From positions 1 through 18,137 of the forward strand of contig CAXXRT010000015.1 of NCBI GenBank assembly GCA_963666945.2: a DNA stretch of 18,137 bases, given 5' to 3'. The notes beneath the pieces are model-generated. The model worked only from the letters and a program-made list of their open reading frames with translations, made no database searches and was not told where the DNA came from. A program made the position numbers and the translations under genes. Source of the stretch: G963666945 sp963666945 (GTDB taxonomy: Bacteria > Bacteroidota > Bacteroidia > Bacteroidales > Marinifilaceae). The first letter of the stretch is position 1. Every line of letters starts with the position of its first letter. Shown here piece by piece: positions 1 through 9,500 of the stretch.

Positions 1-270
1 GTATTCATCATTAGTAATTTCTGTCTCATCCATCCAAAACGAACTAATTGAAACTACTTTTGAATTTGTATTCATTGAATTAAGAATATCTCCATCATTA
101 ATACCTAATGTAAAACTACCAGTAGGTATTGATACCATTCCATATGGCTGAGGCTCAAAATACTTTTTATGTCCTCGCATCCCGGTCAGTTCCCCCTTAT
201 TATAGTACTTACCACATCCCATAAGCGAGACAAAAATAAAAATCAATCCAATCTTAGAAAATCTGGCCAT
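1..270 (-). CDS. gldK: GldK/PorK T9SS lipoprotein, 5' part only (cut by window edge)
   Basis: Translating the minus strand from the ATG at 270 gives 90 open codons that run off the window edge. The protein starts with a lipoprotein signal peptide whose lipobox is L-M-G-C, with the modified cysteine at residue 19. After it come G-E-L-T-G, then E-P-Q-P-Y-G-M-V-S-I-P-T-G-S-F, and F-W-M-D-E-T-E-I-T-N near the cut. This is the start of the formylglycine-generating-enzyme-like (sulfatase-modifying factor) fold in GldK. GldK/PorK is an outer-membrane lipoprotein that forms the periplasmic ring of the type IX secretion system together with GldN/PorN. The gene begins 11 bp after the porP stop, so the two are surely one transcript. 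gldL, gldM and gldN would be expected next, outside the window. Other FGE-like lipoproteins are possible but less likely given the porP neighbour. Confidence 0.88.
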   Translation of the reverse strand, partial: MARFSKIGLIFIFVSLMGCGKYYNKGELTGMRGHKKYFEPQPYGMVSIPTGSFTLGINDGDILNSMNTNSKVVSISSFWMDETEITNDEY

Positions 271-281
271 AATTATTTATT

Positions 282-1229
282 TTATAAAAATCTTACACTC
301 TTGTAATTTTGTTTCTTTGGTTCAATATTCAAATTAAAAGAATAAGAAACCACAAACTCATGACTTCCTTTTGAATAGTTCCCTATCTCAGAAGTACTTA
401 TATCATATGAATATCCAACATTAATCCCATTAAACAACCTTATACTCCCAAGCAAAATAAATGCATCTTCATATCTATATGATACACCCAGCCAATACTT
501 ACTTTTATAACTTAAATTAGTCGACACACAATATTGCGCGGTATTAAGATCGGTCTCTATACTTAAAGAAGGAAATACATTGATTTCCTCAGACAAGTCA
601 TAACTATATCTACTATAAAATGAATAATGTTTTTTATAAAAATATTCAGAAGTTCCTGTTAGTTTAATAGACGGCTCCAAAATATGTGTAGCTGACAATC
701 CAATACACATATTTTTATCATTATAAAACAAACCCAAACCTGTATCAAACATCATATCACTAACATCTAATTTTGTTCCATTCAACAAAGGATCCTGATC
801 AGGAGGAGTAAAACTCTCCCCCTCCGGAATATCAAAATCGCCTTCAAACGATTCATTTATCAGCCCCAAACTAAGCCCCATACTCAAAATTCCGGAAAAC
901 AATTTCTTCTTATAGGCATAACTAAACACAAAGCGCGTATTTTTTTGCATGCCCAGCTTATCATTCATTGCCACAAATCCCAATCCATTTCTCGTTTTCC
1001 CAATCTTAAAAGGAAAATCCAAACTCATCAAAGAGCTTTGAGGAGCCCCCTCAAAGCCCACCCACTGATTCCTTCTAACTACAAAAAAATTCCATTCATC
1101 TAAACTTCCTGCACAAGCAGGGTTAAAAGAAGTATGACGGTTCATATCATGGCTAAACTGAGGATCCTGCTGAGCAGCAGCAGAATACATAAAAAAAATA
1201 AATATTTTAACTACAAATAGTTTTTTCAT
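282..1229 (-). CDS. porP: PorP/SprF family type IX secretion outer-membrane protein
   Basis: A 315-residue protein with a signal peptide (M-K-K-L-F-V-V... ending A-A-A-Q) and alternating hydrophobic strands typical of an outer-membrane beta-barrel. Family hallmarks near the N-terminus are Q-D-P-Q-F-S-H, N-P-A-C-A-G-S and R-N-Q-W-V-G-F-E-G-A-P, as in the PorP/SprF family. PorP is an outer-membrane partner of the T9SS, and SprF paralogues help secrete particular adhesins. The adjoining gldK points to the core porP rather than an accessory sprF. The ATG at 1229 is preferred over the GTG at 1238 because it begins the signal peptide directly. About 115 bp separate it from the CNNM gene upstream, so it may have its own promoter; the best -7 candidate there has only a one-mismatch fit to TAnnTTTG. 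Confidence 0.88.
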   Translation of the reverse strand: MKKLFVVKIFIFFMYSAAAQQDPQFSHDMNRHTSFNPACAGSLDEWNFFVVRRNQWVGFEGAPQSSLMSLDFPFKIGKTRNGLGFVAMNDKLGMQKNTRFVFSYAYKKKLFSGILSMGLSLGLINESFEGDFDIPEGESFTPPDQDPLLNGTKLDVSDMMFDTGLGLFYNDKNMCIGLSATHILEPSIKLTGTSEYFYKKHYSFYSRYSYDLSEEINVFPSLSIETDLNTAQYCVSTNLSYKSKYWLGVSYRYEDAFILLGSIRLFNGINVGYSYDISTSEIGNYSKGSHEFVVSYSFNLNIEPKKQNYKSVRFL

Positions 1230-1344
1230 ACAATCCACAGAGAAACCTACTTCTATTAGCTAGTAAAGTAAGTAAAAAATAAAATTTTAACAAAATAAAT
1301 GGGAAAGAAAAGAGAACTGTTTTTATACTTCTTCTATGAATAAA

Positions 1345-2610
1345 TTAGTCAATTTTCAAATAAATATCTTCGATTCTAACATTAGTAGCTCTCAATATTT
1401 TCACATTAAAACCATCAATTACAAGCTCCTGATTTTCATGAGGAATATCTCCATACTTATACAGAATCCAACCAGCAAGTGTCTCAAATTCTTCACCTTC
1501 AGGAAGTCCAATATTATATTTTTCATTTATATAGTCAATTTCCAGACGCCCCGAAAAATGATACTCGGTTTCACTTATCTGTTCCTCAGTAAAACTCACA
1601 ATATCATGCTCATCCTCAATCTCTCCAAAAATCTCTTCCATTATATCTTCAATGGTAACAACACCTGAGGTACCACCAAATTCATCAACAACCAATGCTA
1701 TACTCTTATGCTCCTTCGTGAAAATCTTAAGCAATTTATGAGCCTGCATAGTCTCTGGAACAATAATAATTTTACTCAAGGAAACTTTTATACTTTCGGG
1801 CTCCTTAAATAAAACGGAACTATGAACATATCCAATAATATTATCTATACTCCCCTTATAAATTAATATTCTGGACAACCCTGTCTCAATAAACATTTGC
1901 TTTAACTCCTCAAGCTGAGAATCGATAGAAAGCGCATAAATCTCTGTCCGGGGAATCATGCATTCCCGCAACTTTACATTAGAAAAATCCAGTGCATTAC
2001 GAAACAACCTGACTTCATGCTCCTTATCTTCTTTGTCATCATCCTCAACTGTATGTTCCTGAACCAGATTATTAAGGTCTATCTTTCCAAAAACACGATT
2101 CTGCTTAAAGACACTAATATCTTTCTTCAGCACCATTTTTATAAAAAATCTGGATATATTCTTGGTAACAATTGTTATGGGATAAAACACCAGATAAAAA
2201 ATATAAACAGGAATAGCAAACAAGTTCAAAATGGTATTTGGTCTTAATCTAAACAATGCCTTGGGAATAAACTCTGCAGTAACCAGAATCACCAAAGTAG
2301 ATATAACCGTCTGCAGCACAAGAATAAGAAAATCATTTTCAGTATACTGAAATAGAAATAAATCCAGCAATCTGGCCATCAGCATACCGTAAACAACCAA
2401 AGCAAGATTATTACCAACCAACATTGTGGTAATATATTCTGCTGGTCTTTTAATAAATATAGAAATTATTTTGGAAGAAAACGTTTTATGTTGCCTATCT
2501 ATCTCTATCCTAAGCTTATTAGAAGCAACAAAGGCTATTTCCATACCTGAAAAAAATGCTGAAAAAACCAGCATCACAATAATCAATATTACGATATCAC
2601 TATTTATCAT
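1345..2610 (-). CDS. CNNM/CorC-HlyC family membrane protein with paired CBS domains (GldE-like)
   Basis: A 421-residue protein from the ATG at 2610. Residues 1-150 form the CNNM (DUF21) membrane domain: the first helix ends F-F-S-G-M-E-I-A-F (about 19-27), and the E-F-I-P-K-A motif lies near residue 113. A CBS pair follows at about 205-325, starting M-I-P-R-T-E-I and ending E-F-G-G-T-S-G-V-V-T-I-E-D. The last 80 residues are a CorC/HlyC C-terminal domain. Members are linked to Mg2+ (or Co2+) transport; in gliding Bacteroidota the homologue GldE is tied to T9SS function. The upstream GTG at 2628 gives six more residues, but the ATG starts just before the first helix. The gene overlaps the end of lptC by 11 bp, implying translational coupling. 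Whether it is GldE proper or another paralogue cannot be settled here. Confidence 0.88.
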   Translation of the reverse strand: MINSDIVILIIVMLVFSAFFSGMEIAFVASNKLRIEIDRQHKTFSSKIISIFIKRPAEYITTMLVGNNLALVVYGMLMARLLDLFLFQYTENDFLILVLQTVISTLVILVTAEFIPKALFRLRPNTILNLFAIPVYIFYLVFYPITIVTKNISRFFIKMVLKKDISVFKQNRVFGKIDLNNLVQEHTVEDDDKEDKEHEVRLFRNALDFSNVKLRECMIPRTEIYALSIDSQLEELKQMFIETGLSRILIYKGSIDNIIGYVHSSVLFKEPESIKVSLSKIIIVPETMQAHKLLKIFTKEHKSIALVVDEFGGTSGVVTIEDIMEEIFGEIEDEHDIVSFTEEQISETEYHFSGRLEIDYINEKYNIGLPEGEEFETLAGWILYKYGDIPHENQELVIDGFNVKILRATNVRIEDIYLKID

Positions 2611-3166
2611 CTGACAAATAAATTTCACCAGATATTTTAGTCAATTCAATATTCTTCATATCCTGATCAGACTTAAACCCCTGGTTCCCCTCAATAACCT
2701 GACCATCAGGAGTAGTAATTCTCACATATTTGTCGGTGTAAATAATATGCTTCATCTCATCCCAAAACAACAACTCAGTATTAAGCCTTCTCCCTTCAGC
2801 ATTCTCAACTTCAACAGCATTTCTAACTTCCCATACCTGTGTTTTTTCAAAACGCTTTGCATACTGAGCCTTTATACTTGCCTCAAATACACCGCTTTTA
2901 TCATAAGACTTTACATTTATCCCCTCGGGGAATTCTTTGTACTTTTCATCATCGTGGTCATATTCTATATATTCTTTTGCTTCTACTTTATATCTAACCA
3001 CCAAAGAATCTGAGTAAATCATTGTAAGGTCTTTTCCTGACATACCAACATCGTCCCTGTCTGACGAATACTTTTGCACATCACTAATAGGATTAGAACA
3101 AGACAAAAGCATTGCTGTCAATATAATGACAACAATGCTTTTAATATTTAATTCAAATATTTTCAA
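2600..3166 (-). CDS. lptC: LPS export protein LptC, lipoprotein form
   Basis: A 188-residue protein with a lipobox L-L-S-C (cysteine 23), followed by a beta-rich region containing Y-D-K-S-G-V-F-E-A-S-I-K-A-Q-Y-A, L-N-T-E-L-L-F-W-D and I-T-T-P-D-G-Q-V-I-E-G-N-Q-G-F-K-S-D. This repeated pattern is the LptC beta-jellyroll that receives LPS from LptB2FG and passes it to LptA. Bacteroidota LptC proteins are often lipid-anchored, unlike the single-helix form of Escherichia coli. The start is a TTG at 3166: no ATG lies between the upstream in-frame stop and residue 19, and a start at residue 19 would destroy the signal peptide. A purine-rich AAAGAG precedes it. It lies 8 bp after the TPR gene and overlaps the CNNM gene, so it sits in the middle of an operon. 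Confidence 0.85.
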   Translation of the reverse strand: MKIFELNIKSIVVIILTAMLLSCSNPISDVQKYSSDRDDVGMSGKDLTMIYSDSLVVRYKVEAKEYIEYDHDDEKYKEFPEGINVKSYDKSGVFEASIKAQYAKRFEKTQVWEVRNAVEVENAEGRRLNTELLFWDEMKHIIYTDKYVRITTPDGQVIEGNQGFKSDQDMKNIELTKISGEIYLSDDK

Positions 3167-3174
3167 CTCTTTAA

Positions 3175-4503
3175 CTATTTTTTAAATCTTGCTGAAGTTG
3201 TCTCGTTTATCCACGACCCAATTTTAACAGAATCTCCAGGCTTGATATTACGAAAGAAGGCTTCTTCTTTACTTGGAAAATAAATAGAATACCTGTCAAT
3301 AAGTTCTTCTGCCTCCTTAGCAACAGAAGAATCTGAATTTTTAGCCTTAATAAACCTGTCAACAGCGGCCCAAAATACTGTGTGCTGTTCGAATTGATCT
3401 TCAGAATAATCCTTGCTGGAAGCGGCATAAGCCTGACCAATCAAAATATGAGCCTGACCCTTAGCAGGATTTAATTTCAATGCTTCAACAGCATAATTTT
3501 TAACTTCTCTGTAATTTTTCTGAGTCAATTTAATCCTTGCAAGCTTAACAAAATATTCAGCTTTATTTTCAGCATTCTTGCTTATAGAAATAGCTTCATT
3601 CAGATACTTCTCTGTCTTGGCTATCTCATCTCTTCTGAGAAACATTATAGCCAAATCGTATGCTGATTCAGCATCAGGCTGTAACTTATACAATTTCTCA
3701 GCAACAACAGCATATAGCTCACCATCCTGACATTCGCTACGCTTAAGCAATGAAATCATTTTTTTTAGTTCATCAAGATTATCCCCAACAGTTTCAACTT
3801 TAGGAGTAAGTAACTCAGCCAAAGTATTACAATCAGCAACACCTGAATCAAAGAATAAAGTTTCTATATTATTCTTAACAATTTCTATCTTATCCTTATT
3901 TTTAGGAGAAACCATCATCTGCTTATCAAGCACGGCTGTAAACTTACCATAGTAGTCTATAAGCTGAACTTTTGTCAGCTCACCTTTCTCCAGCAATTTA
4001 ACCATAGCCAAAAAAGCAGTATTCATTACATGCGGCTCTGTAATATCGCCTTGCAATTCATAGGATTTCATAAAATATCCAAAAGCCTCCTTAAGGCCTG
4101 CAACATTTGATCCCTTGTATTTAAAGCAATCAACAGCTTTACGCCCTATAATGTAACCTTCCGGAAATCTTCTACTATTACCAAAATACTTTACCCTATT
4201 GTCATAGACCATCATTAATGTATCAACATACTTAGGATTTTTGGTCTTCTTCACCATATAGCGTATTATATCAACGCCATATCCATAAGTTGAAACACCA
4301 AACTTAGGTGCATTTTTAAACACATACCTCCATGCTGGTAAGGCATCCTGATAGTTTTTTTGCTTAACTAATTCCATATAAATGGAAACATTCATTACTG
4401 TTTTTGCACTATCCAAGCCATACTTCGACTCTAAGGTCTGAGCTTTAGCCCCCATTCCTAACATTATAACTCCAATAAGCAATGCAAAAAGATGTTTTTT
4501 CAT
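3175..4503 (-). CDS. Secreted tetratricopeptide-repeat protein, uncharacterised
   Basis: A 442-residue protein with a type I signal peptide (M-K-K-H-L-F-A-L-L..., cut after A-K-A-Q near residue 21). The body is helical; TPR-like units are clearest at about residues 275-370, for example A-E-K-Y-L-N-E-A-I-S-like and N-P-A-K-G-Q-A-H-I-L-I-G-Q-A-Y-A. The C-terminus carries Y-F-P-S-K-E-E-A-F-F and P-G-D-S-V-K-I-G-S-W-I, a tail I recognise from Bacteroidales proteins in this same gene neighbourhood. The likely location is the periplasm or the inner face of the outer membrane. It sits 18 bp after the barrel gene and 8 bp before lptC. No biochemical role is known to me; the context suggests scaffolding in envelope assembly, which is inference. 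Confidence 0.75.
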   Translation of the reverse strand: MKKHLFALLIGVIMLGMGAKAQTLESKYGLDSAKTVMNVSIYMELVKQKNYQDALPAWRYVFKNAPKFGVSTYGYGVDIIRYMVKKTKNPKYVDTLMMVYDNRVKYFGNSRRFPEGYIIGRKAVDCFKYKGSNVAGLKEAFGYFMKSYELQGDITEPHVMNTAFLAMVKLLEKGELTKVQLIDYYGKFTAVLDKQMMVSPKNKDKIEIVKNNIETLFFDSGVADCNTLAELLTPKVETVGDNLDELKKMISLLKRSECQDGELYAVVAEKLYKLQPDAESAYDLAIMFLRRDEIAKTEKYLNEAISISKNAENKAEYFVKLARIKLTQKNYREVKNYAVEALKLNPAKGQAHILIGQAYAASSKDYSEDQFEQHTVFWAAVDRFIKAKNSDSSVAKEAEELIDRYSIYFPSKEEAFFRNIKPGDSVKIGSWINETTSARFKK

Positions 4504-4521
4504 AACACTAACGTTTTATCA

Positions 4522-5790
4522 CTATTCATATTTTTGTTTATAGAACCATCTGGAAAACATTGAGAAAGAAACACTAACTTTAGCGTATTTTTCTTTTACA
4601 AGATTATTCTCAACAGTCCCCTTCTGCCCTAACTCAAAGGCAATATTCAAATTTGTTACAGTCCTCCTCAATGGTAATCCAACACCAAAACTTATGCCAT
4701 AATCTTTAATTCTTTCACCATTTATTTGAAGGTATGTATTTTTATAATATCCACCAAACCTATATGTAACTACTTTAAAATAATTCCTCAAAGATCCCTT
4801 ATCCGGAGTAAATTCCAAACCGGCAGCAAAATTCTGATTATCGTTAAATGATATATCATCATTAACAAAACTTGATTTACTCCATAAGGAGTTTGTATAA
4901 TCAACTGCCATTGTTAATTTATCCTTATAATGATATGCCAATCCAATACCCCATGTCATCGGATAATCAAAGGATGATTTTATTATCGTATCTACAAGAT
5001 TATTTTCCAGACCCGACAAATTCCTCGTTGTTTTTAAATCTTCATAATCAGTCTTAATAGCAGTTTTTGCATTATAAACCACACCAAAAGAAAGTTTATG
5101 ATTCTTTGACAGGGCAGCTGAATATTGCAACCCAAAGTCAAACATCACATCACTAACCGTTAATGTCTCATCTTCATAATAATTCATTGAATTTGCATCA
5201 GTCAAAAAGACCCTTTTATCATTTTCTATTTCACCAAAAAGATAAGACATATTAACCCCTAGATAAAAATTCTTGAAAGGAATAAATGCATGGGTAAAAT
5301 TAACTTTATTAACTCCACCCTTTCCTATAAACTGCTGATAATAATCACCTACATTATCTGTTTTATCGATTAAGGTAAACTCATAACCCACATTTGACTT
5401 AGGCAATACACCTAATCCCATTCTCCACCATTTAGTAACCGGCCATGCAATATTAAAATAATCGAAATTAATATCCTTATCGCTATGAACCTGATCTGTA
5501 GATGAAGCAGAATACTCTGCAAAATGAGCCCTCAGGCCTATTTCATATAAAAAAGACATACTGTCGAGAGCCGCATAAGATGCCGGATTCAAACCATTAA
5601 GCATCAATGATGAGTTCAATGCTATACCTGCTCCCCCCATTGCAACCGATCTTCCTTTACCCTGACTTACCAAATCACCAATTCCATAACGGGAATATGG
5701 AGAACTGGTGTTTTTCTGGGCAAACACACTAAGACCACACACAAGAAGCAAGAAAAGAAGCCTGGTTTTTAATCTATAATTTTTTTGCAT
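4522..5790 (-). CDS. Outer-membrane beta-barrel protein, FadL/OmpP1-like, uncharacterised
   Basis: A 422-residue protein with a signal peptide ending S-V-F-A-Q (about residue 25). It opens with S-P-Y-S-R-Y-G-I-G-D-L and G-R-S-V-A-M-G-G-A-G-I-A-L, then N-P-A-S-Y-A-A-L-D-S. This arrangement is typical of FadL/PorV-like outer-membrane proteins of Bacteroidota. The rest alternates aromatic-rich strands (such as W-R-M-G-L-G-V-L-P, F-D-F-G-L-Q-Y, T-M-A-V-D-Y) consistent with a barrel of a dozen or more strands, and it ends in the aromatic-rich F-S-R-W-F-Y-K. The gene overlaps the end of coaX by 17 bp and precedes the TPR gene. The substrate is unknown; hydrophobic small-molecule transport or an envelope-assembly role are both possible. 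Confidence 0.72.
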   Translation of the reverse strand: MQKNYRLKTRLLFLLLVCGLSVFAQKNTSSPYSRYGIGDLVSQGKGRSVAMGGAGIALNSSLMLNGLNPASYAALDSMSFLYEIGLRAHFAEYSASSTDQVHSDKDINFDYFNIAWPVTKWWRMGLGVLPKSNVGYEFTLIDKTDNVGDYYQQFIGKGGVNKVNFTHAFIPFKNFYLGVNMSYLFGEIENDKRVFLTDANSMNYYEDETLTVSDVMFDFGLQYSAALSKNHKLSFGVVYNAKTAIKTDYEDLKTTRNLSGLENNLVDTIIKSSFDYPMTWGIGLAYHYKDKLTMAVDYTNSLWSKSSFVNDDISFNDNQNFAAGLEFTPDKGSLRNYFKVVTYRFGGYYKNTYLQINGERIKDYGISFGVGLPLRRTVTNLNIAFELGQKGTVENNLVKEKYAKVSVSFSMFSRWFYKQKYE

Positions 5791-6511
5791 TATATTCTAA
5801 TATTCTATTTAATCCGTACATTAATACTTTTGATTGTACAAATATGCTATTTTTTAACTTTTTATCAAAAAAATTTGCGTCTCCTCCTGTTAAAATAATT
5901 TCAATTTGTGAAAATTCTTCTCTTATCGAATAAATATAACCATCAATCTCATTAACAATCCCTTTTTGTACGCCCCCAACAATTGCCTCTTCCGTTTTTT
6001 TCCCAATCAAAGAAAAATCCTCTTTCCTGCTACAAAGAGGAAGTTTTGCGGTAAATTCAGATAACGCCCTAAACCTCATATCCAAACCTGGGGAAATCAC
6101 CCCTCCCAGATATTGACCTTCTTTGTTTATCACATCAAAGGTCAGGGCAGTACCCGCATCAATAACCAAAAGATCCTTGTCAGGATACAAATAATGCGCA
6201 CCTATACATGCCGCAATACGATCAAAACCAAGAGTTTCCTTGCTTTCATACAAATTCTCAACCGGCAAAGGAAGTGTATGATCTCCAATAACTACAACAC
6301 TGCAAACCTCCTTGACCATATTTATTAATTTAGAGGAAATCCTCCCCACAACAGAAAACATCACTCCATCCAAAGGCATATATTTATTCACAATATCAAG
6401 GCACAAAGAGTCTGTTATTTTTTCCACAACAGAAAAAGCAACAAGTTCTTGCTCGCAAAATACAGCATATTTTGTATATGTGTTCCCAACATCAAAAACA
6501 ATATTCCTCAT
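5774..6511 (-). CDS. coaX: Type III pantothenate kinase
   Basis: A 245-residue cytoplasmic enzyme that phosphorylates pantothenate with ATP, the first step of coenzyme A synthesis. ASKHA-fold signatures are in order: D-V-G-N-T-Y-T-K (residues 7-14, phosphate-binding), G-F-D-R-I-A-A (95-101, with the expected catalytic aspartate D97), V-I-D-A-G-T-A-L-T-F-D (116-126), G-G-V-I-S-P-G-L-D-M-R (136-146) and L-T-G-G-D-A (207-212). The length matches CoaX (about 240-260). Type III enzymes are not inhibited by CoA and are the usual form in Bacteroidota. It begins 52 bp after mfd and overlaps the barrel gene by 17 bp, so it is probably the first or second gene of the envelope operon that follows. Confidence 0.94.
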   Translation of the reverse strand: MRNIVFDVGNTYTKYAVFCEQELVAFSVVEKITDSLCLDIVNKYMPLDGVMFSVVGRISSKLINMVKEVCSVVVIGDHTLPLPVENLYESKETLGFDRIAACIGAHYLYPDKDLLVIDAGTALTFDVINKEGQYLGGVISPGLDMRFRALSEFTAKLPLCSRKEDFSLIGKKTEEAIVGGVQKGIVNEIDGYIYSIREEFSQIEIILTGGDANFFDKKLKNSIFVQSKVLMYGLNRILEYNAKKL

Positions 6512-6563
6512 CTAATTTATAATTATTCTTTATAACCCTATTAAAAAAAAACAAAGCATTAAA

Positions 6564-9500
6564 TTACTGAATCATTTTACTTAATATGTACATGATTTGT
6601 TTTACATTATCAACACTATCAAAAACCAAACTCAACTTGTTATTATTTTCTTTCATATTACAATAAACCAACTGTTGTTGTACAAAAGCAAGAATATTCA
6701 TGAATACGCCGGATTGATAAAAATCTGATCCCTGATCAGAAACAAAGTAAGCTATTAATTTCTTATTTTTCAAGATAATTCTCTCTATACCAAGATTTAT
6801 TGCCACCCACCTAATCCTCACTACAACCAACAAATCACTTACACTTTGAGGCAAATCTCCAAACCTGTCAACCAGTCTTTGCTCAAATGCCAATAATTCT
6901 TCCTCCGTATTAATATTATCAAGCTCGCGATAAAGTTTAATCCTTTCCGCAATATTACAAACATATTCGTCAGGAATCAATATTTCCAAATCTGTATCAA
7001 TCTGACAATCACTAACAAACTTCTTATCAACAACTCTTTCCTTTTCGGAAAACAACTCTTTATATTCCCCATGCCTTAATTCAGCAAGAGCCTCATCCAG
7101 AATTCTCTGGTAAGTCTCATAACCCATCTCGTTGATAAACCCACTCTGCTCCCCTCCAAGAAGATTACCTGCCCCTCTTATATCAAGATCCTGCATAGCT
7201 ATATTTAAACCACTGCCCAATTCAGAAAATTCCTCTATCGCCCGCAACCTCCTTCGGGCTTCCGCTGTCAATGTCTCCAATGGTGGAGCAATCAAATAAC
7301 AAAAAGCCTTCTTATTCGACCTGCCTACTCTGCCTCTCAGCTGATGCAAATCACTTAAACCATAATTCTGAGCCTGGTTTATTATTATTGTATTAGCGTT
7401 AGGAATATCAAGACCTGATTCTATAATAGTAGTTGCAATTAACACATCATAATCTCCCCGCATAAAACCCAGCATAACCTTTTCCAGCTTAGCCCCTTCC
7501 ATCTGACCATGTCCGACCACTGTCCTTATTCCAGGAACAAGACGATTAAGCACAGCCTCAACCTCAAAAATATTCTCTATCCTGTTATGAATAAAAAACA
7601 CCTGTCCGTTTCTCGATACCTCATATTCAACAGCCTCCTTAATGACCTCATTGTTAAATGCATGCAGTTCGGTGACAATGGGATATCTGTTTGGTGGCGG
7701 GGTTTTGATAATAGAAAGATCCCTTGCCCCAAGAAGAGAAAACTGAAGCGTTCTTGGAATTGGAGTTGCTGTAAGTGTCAAAGTATCCACATTTAATTTC
7801 ATAGCCTTAAGCTTCTCCTTCACTGAAACTCCAAATTTTTGTTCCTCATCAACAATTAAAAGTCCGAGATCCTTAAACTTAACATCCTTCCCCACCAATC
7901 GATGAGTACCTATAAGAATATCTACCTGCCCAGCTTCAAGATCCTTTAAAACAGCCTTTACCTCAGAACTTTTTCTAAGACGCGAAATGTATTCAACCCT
8001 ACATGGCAATTCCTTAAGCCTGTCACTAAAAGTCTTATAATGCTGAAAAGCAAGAATTGTTGTTGGTACAAGAACAGCTACCTGTTTGCTGTCGGCCACA
8101 GCCTTAAATGCTGCCCGTATAGCCACCTCGGTCTTTCCAAAACCGACATCACCACAAACAAGCCTATCCATGGGAAATTTCTCCTCCATATCTTTCTTAA
8201 CGTCACAGGTAGCTTTGTTCTGATCTGGAGTATCCTCATAAATAAACGAAGCCTCCAGCTCCTCCTGCATGTATGAATCAGGAGCATAAGCATAAGCCTG
8301 TTCCATTCTTCTTTTGGCGTACAGCTCAATCAACTCCCTTGCTATATCCTTAACCTTATTTTTTGTCTTGTTTGTCAGCCTTTTCCACGCCCCGGAGCCA
8401 AGCTTATAAATTTTAGGCGGATCACTATCCTTTCCCTTATATTTTGATATCTTATGAAGAGAATGAATCCCTACAAAGAGTACATCATTATCTTTATAAA
8501 CAATCCGAATTGTTTCCTGCATATTTCCACCAACCTCTATTTTCTGAAGTCCTCCAAACCTACCAACCCCATGATCGGTATGAACCACATAATCCCCTGG
8601 ATGTAATGCATTAAGATCTTTTAGACTGATAGAAGCCCTGTTCTTTTTTAAATCCGAGTTTCTCAGCCTGAACTTATGATATCTGTCAAATATCTGATGA
8701 TCTGTATAAACCGCAACATTTAGCTCCGGAACCATAAATCCCTGATGAATAGTACCATTTACGGGAATAAAATCAACATCCATTCCCTTGTCCTCATAAA
8801 TAGCATTTATCCTGTCAATCTGAAGCTTATTTGAAGACAATATATAATTATCCCAACCCTCATCATTCTTCTGTTTTAAATGCTGCTCCAGTATATCGAA
8901 ATTTTTATTTATAACAGGCTGGGGAACCACATCAAATGAAAACAACTTATGACCTTCCAAAAGGAAGGACTGACCATATTCAAAGACCGGGTAATCTGAA
9001 AACCTATTCTCCAAAACAGCAGGCTCAATAAAATCAGATACATTTAATTCCGATTTATCTTCTCCAGCGTGTCGTAATATATCCTCATACATAGAAGAAA
9101 GGCTATCCACAATAAAACGACCATTCTTCAACCACAGCATTGTATTTTCCTGTACAAACAATGGAAAATCTATTCTATCTCCAAGTCCCCTTCCCTGAAC
9201 ATTGGGGACTATAGCAATCTCTTCAGGGTTACTTTTAGACAACTGATTCTCCACATCAAAAAACCTTATAGAATCAACTTCATCTCCGAAAAAATCAAGT
9301 CTGACAGGATTCTCGTATGAAAAAGAGAACACATCAATTATACTTCCCCTGACTGCATACTGACCCGGTTCAAAAACAAAATCAACCCTGACAAAACCAT
9401 ATTCCGCAAGTATCTCTTCAATAAATTCAGAAGACAGGCTTTCTCCTACTTTCACCCTTAGGGTGTTCTTTTGCAGACCCTGCTTATCAATAACCTTTTC

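Noticed and set aside
1239..1344. Promoter for porP in the CNNM-porP gap
   Set aside because: Only a one-mismatch -7 candidate was found and no -33 box, so it is too weak to list as a feature.
1336..1668. A 110-codon plus-strand open frame
   Set aside because: Antisense to the CNNM gene's C-terminal domain, with low-complexity I/N/F composition and no recognisable features.
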